Below are positions 60,442-64,000 of a DNA stretch of 64,000 nucleotides, piece by piece. A program made the position numbers and the translations under genes. Source of the DNA: Ulota crispa. Lineage: Eukaryota > Streptophyta > Bryopsida > Orthotrichales > Orthotrichaceae. The number at the start of each line of letters is the position of its first letter. Position 1 is the stretch's first letter. The stretch spans positions 498,501 to 562,500 of the forward strand of contig OY987249.1 of the NCBI GenBank assembly GCA_963920765.1. The letters run 5' to 3'. The notes under the pieces are model-generated. The model saw only the letters and a program-made list of their open reading frames with translations. It made no database searches and had not been told where the DNA came from.

Positions 60442-60862
60442 GGAAATTGATATGTGCACACAGGGGGTTGATATTTGCACACCCCCCTAGGAGGTAAATT
60501 ATAGATTTGTACTATCTAAAAGCTGAAGTTGAGAAATTTGAATTCAAATTTGGACTTAGAGACCGTGATTTCATCTAGAATTATAAAAAATGTTGCAATT
60601 GAACATGCAACACTCAATGAAAAAGCTTATTTTTTTTTACAAACAAAAGTAAAAGTAACACTTTTTTTCCCTCCCTAAGCTTTTTCATTGAGTATTGTTC
60701 AATTGCAACTTTTTTTTATGGTTTAAGACTAAATCATGGGTCTCTAAGTCCAAATCTGAATTCAAAAGTCTCAAATTCAGCTTTTTCAATGGTAGAAATC
60801 TATAATTTACCTCCCAGGAGGGTGTGCAAATATCAACCCCTGGTGTGCGCATATCAATTTCC
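60442..60862. mobile_element. Hairpin MITE with TIR GGAAATTGATATGTGCACAC (421 bp)
   Basis: Long inverted repeat over most of its length. Ends GGAAATTGATATGTGCACAC and GTGCGCATATCAATTTCC are flanked by eight T on each side (60434-60441, 60863-60870). Same family as 55192-57515 and 61561-61975. Confidence 0.78.
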
Positions 60863-60879
60863 TTTTTTTTTTAATTGTG

Positions 60880-61260
60880 ATATTTGAGTCAAAAACTAAA
60901 TCTTGCAAATTGTTTTTTCAAGAAAATACTTTAAATGCTCAAAAAACAAGATTGTCCATAACTCTTTCAAAGCAAATTCAAGTGGAATGAATCAAAGCTT
61001 ATCATATGAATAAAAACACTATTTATGAGAAATATTTTTTTAAAACTGGTTTTTATAGCTTTTTGAAGAGGTCATGTTCTATCCGCCAAACTCAAAAAAA
61101 GGGTTTTTGTACAATAACTTTTGCTTTTGAGCACCAATTGATATAAATACTATATTCCCAAAAAGCTTTTGTATTTTGTGTCTTCAAAAAAGTTTCAATA
61201 ATTGCAACATATATTGAAATCCTAAGAGCCTACCCAAAATCCACTTTGTCCTTGATCTAT
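60880..61260. repeat. Fragment related to the 12306-13235 element
   Basis: Inverse-orientation similarity: GCCTACCCAAAATCCA near 61230 corresponds to TGGGATTTTGGGTAGG at the start of the 12.3 kb element. Ends not preserved. Confidence 0.5.
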
Positions 61261-61560
61261 GGGACTTTTGATTTAGAGCATCTAATTTGCATGATCATAT
61301 TAAGGTTATGAATTTTAGTTTAACAAAAGTAAACTTTTATTCAAGAAACTTCACTATTTAAGCATTTATATAGATTTCTTAATAATCATATAAATATGAT
61401 ATAGTTTGTTTTTTACACTTTCATATTTCTTAAAAATGTTTCAAAACTTCAATTGTGAAATTATTATATATAGAAACAGCAAACTTTTTATATCAAAAAG
61501 ACATTAAGAACACATTTAAATATTTATGAAAGATGTTGATGATATCTTAGATTTATTAAA

Positions 61561-61975
61561 GGGAATTGATATGTGCACACCGAGGGGTTGATATTTGCAC
61601 ACCCTTGTGGGGTATATTGTTGATTTCTACCATCAAAAAGCTGCATTTGAGAATTTTGAATTCAGATTTGAACCTTAGAGACCATGATTTAGTCTAAAAC
61701 CATAAAAAAAAAGTTGCAATTGAACAACATCTAGTGAAAATGCTTAGTTAGAGGGAAAAGTATTACTTTTACATTTGTTTGTAAAAAAGATAAGCTTTTT
61801 CATTGGATGTTGTTCAATTGCAACTTCTTTTTATGGTTCTAGACTAAATCATGGTCTCTAAGTTCAAATCTAAATTCAAAATTCTCAAATGTAGCATTTT
61901 GATAGTAGAAATCAAGAATTAACCCGCAAGGGGGTGTGCAAATATCAACCCCCCGTTGTGCACATATCAATTCCC
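61561..61975. mobile_element. Hairpin MITE with TIR GGGAATTGATATGTGCACAC (415 bp)
   Basis: Nearly a complete inverted repeat. Flanked by TTATTAAA at 61553-61560 and 61976-61983, an 8-bp target duplication. Both halves contain AGTTGCAATTGAACAACAT-like and GGTTGATATTTGCACACCC motifs. Non-coding. Confidence 0.88.
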
Positions 61976-62608
61976 TTATTAAAATATATATGATTCAATT
62001 TTAAACACTTCAGAGAGTGTAAATGAAACTCTTGATAACAAAAACACTTCAATAATACGCAAAATGTTTTGCTTTTTAGAGCAAATAAAATAATGTTATA
62101 AAAAATTTGAAAATATTTTAGCTCAATGAAAGCACAAAATCAAGTTTTAATATATCACAAGACTTGAAACTATGCATTATTAAATTGTCAATTTAACTAC
62201 AGTGTACAAATTTTAACTATCAATTAATTTCACATTTTATTTATAATAAATATTGCAATATATGTTATGCAAATGGTATGTGATAAAACCATTGAGAATT
62301 TAGTGCATTTATGTGTGCATTTCTTAAAATGTGTTGAATAGAAAGTCCAAATATAATTAGTGGATAAAAAACATGCATTCTACTTATACAAGATTTAAAT
62401 TACTGACTTTTTATTTTAAATGAATTATTAAATCTTATTATATTATTTTGGAACAACCATGTTGTTTTTATTTTATTAATTTATTTGCATTTGTATTCTA
62501 AAAAATTTAACTATAAACTTTTACCAAAATTATATAAAATAAAATAATATATATAGTATATATAGTATATATGTGTATATATATAGTATATATGTGTGTA
62601 TATATATA
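61976..62608. other. Very AT-rich DNA
   Basis: No gene recognised; short TATATAGTATATATG runs from about 62550. Confidence 0.35.
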
Positions 62609-62990
62609 GGGAATTGATATGCGTACCACACCTTCTTGACTATCCCACCACATCCCGGGGTAAATTTTAGATTTCTACCATCAAAAAGCTAAATTTGAGA
62701 ATTTGGAATTTAGATTTGGACTTAGAGACCTGGATTTTTCTAGGCCCATAAAAAAATGTTGTAATTGAACAACACCCAATGAAAAAGCTTAGCTTGGGGG
62801 AAAAGTATAACTTTTTACTTTTGTTTATAAAAAGATAAGCTTTTTCATTGGGTGTTGTTCAATTAGAATTTTTTTGTGGTTCTAGACAAAATCACAGTCT
62901 CTAACTCCAAGTCCAAATTCCAAATTCTCAAATTCAACTTTTTGATGGTAGAAATCTAAAATTTACCCAAAAGGCGTGGTACGCATATAC
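62609..62990. mobile_element. Hairpin MITE of the same family with altered ends
   Basis: Left end GGGAATTGATATGCGTACCA and right end TGGTACGCATAT are inverted. The interior is like 61561-61975 (AAGCTTTTTCATTGGGTGTT). The right end merges with a (TA)n tract, so the target duplication cannot be read. Confidence 0.7.
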
Positions 62991-63015
62991 ATATATACAT
63001 TATATATATATATAC

Positions 63016-63098
<83 letters not shown>

Positions 63099-63125
63099 AT
63101 ATATATATATATACATGTATATACT
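62991..63125. repeat. (TA)n microsatellite
   Basis: More than 120 bp of almost pure TA dinucleotides, broken by TACA and ACATG interruptions. It abuts the preceding MITE. Length may be unreliable in the assembly. Confidence 0.93.
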
Positions 63126-64000
63126 GTATATGGTGAAAATTTATAATTAAACTTCTAAAAATCCAATGCAAATAAATTAATAAAACTCAATTTTTTTTTT
63201 ATTATTGCAATGTATATATATTTAATCAATTAAATTAAAAACCTATGAAAACATTAGTTGGTTAAAGCATATATTAATGTTAAATTATTATTAATTTTAT
63301 ATCTTTATTTGATAAATATGTAATTGTTTGAAAAAATGATGGAAATTTTATTATTATTTAAAATATAATATAAAATATTTAAAAAACACTTTGATTAGTT
63401 TTATCAAACATTTTTTGCAAATGAGTTGTAAATATATTTAAGTTACAATAATGATTTTGTAAAGTATTGTCAGAAACAAATCACAACCAAAAGAACAAAT
63501 AAAAAAGGAGCACAATACTGGCACATTAATTCAAAGAATTACAAGCACTTCAACCAACAAAACTCATAAACAAAAATAAAAATGGAGAAAACTCTAAACA
63601 TTGGAACATCCAAATCAAGACAAAAGAAGACCAAACACAAAAAAATCCTAAGCCCTAAAACACAAAAAATATAAGAAAACATAATGTGATGTTCAGCTTT
63701 TTACTAAATGCAAGGTGAGCAACAATTGAGTAAACACAAAATTTACGTATGATTAGTTGCAAGTTCAAATGGAAAGGCTTTAGAGCAATAATTTGAACAA
63801 GAGACATAATTTGTGGAAAAAATATTTTCATAGATTTTTTTGGGCAATCGATTTCTTTGAGTGATAACTCTAGGTTTTGAGATTGGAGTACCATAAACAA
63901 GCCAAAAGTTTAAACTGGCAATAGATTCAAATCAATGACAAGCAAAAACTGGGAGACATTATTTTGGGAATGATTCTTGGAAAAGATTTTTGAATTTTGT
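63126..64000. other. AT-rich DNA, nothing recognised
   Basis: No gene or repeat structure recognised up to the window end. Confidence 0.35.

Noticed and set aside
62956..63171. 71-codon Tyr/Ile repeat frame
   Set aside because: Translation of the (TA)n tract.

Overview
Nuclear DNA of a plant. Genes have spliced exons with GT/AG introns and lie as GC-richer islands in AT-rich intergenic DNA packed with short inverted-repeat transposons. A TIFY-CCT-GATA transcription factor places it in the streptophytes. A gene resembling the ciliary GTPase ARL13 suggests a lineage with flagellated sperm (bryophyte, lycophyte, fern or charophyte alga) rather than a flowering plant. No bacterial, organellar or RNA gene was recognised.

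Layout. (1) 1-21140 is a large, old, imperfect palindrome. Its outer arms carry two convergent copies of one ZML (TIFY-CCT-GATA) gene: the left copy (1-1566) is cut by the window edge, the right copy (18758-21140, minus strand) is complete. The outermost 2401 bp of the two arms look identical; beyond that they differ abruptly by about 8%. The inner arms (about 6500-7740 and 10760-14400) are clearly homologous but diverged and carry different transposon insertions. At the centre sits a secreted cysteine-rich repeat protein (8270-10026) whose last repeat is cut by an in-frame TGA. (2) 21141-25868 is the GC-rich upstream flank of the ZML gene, then AT-rich DNA. (3) 25869-28114 (minus) is a complete six-exon Derlin gene (ER-associated degradation). 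(4) 28115-32754 holds MITEs and hairpins. (5) 32755-36780 (minus) is an ARL13-like small GTPase. (6) 36781-42480 is AT-rich with repeats. (7) 42965-44394 is an Elongin-C-like gene whose last splice acceptor appears mutated. (8) 47628-55168 is a decayed PIF/Harbinger transposon interrupted by a 4.1 kb CACTA element. (9) 55192-57515 is a 2.3 kb near-palindromic element with an 8-bp target duplication. (10) 57516-64000 holds more elements of that family, TTAA elements and a long (TA)n tract.

The most interesting system is a set of about a dozen non-autonomous elements flanked by TTAA, with inverted ends starting CCC or CCCC (piggyBac-like). Because the palindrome arms and repeat copies in the window are paralogous, several insertions can be compared directly with an empty site carrying a single TTAA (or TTAG).
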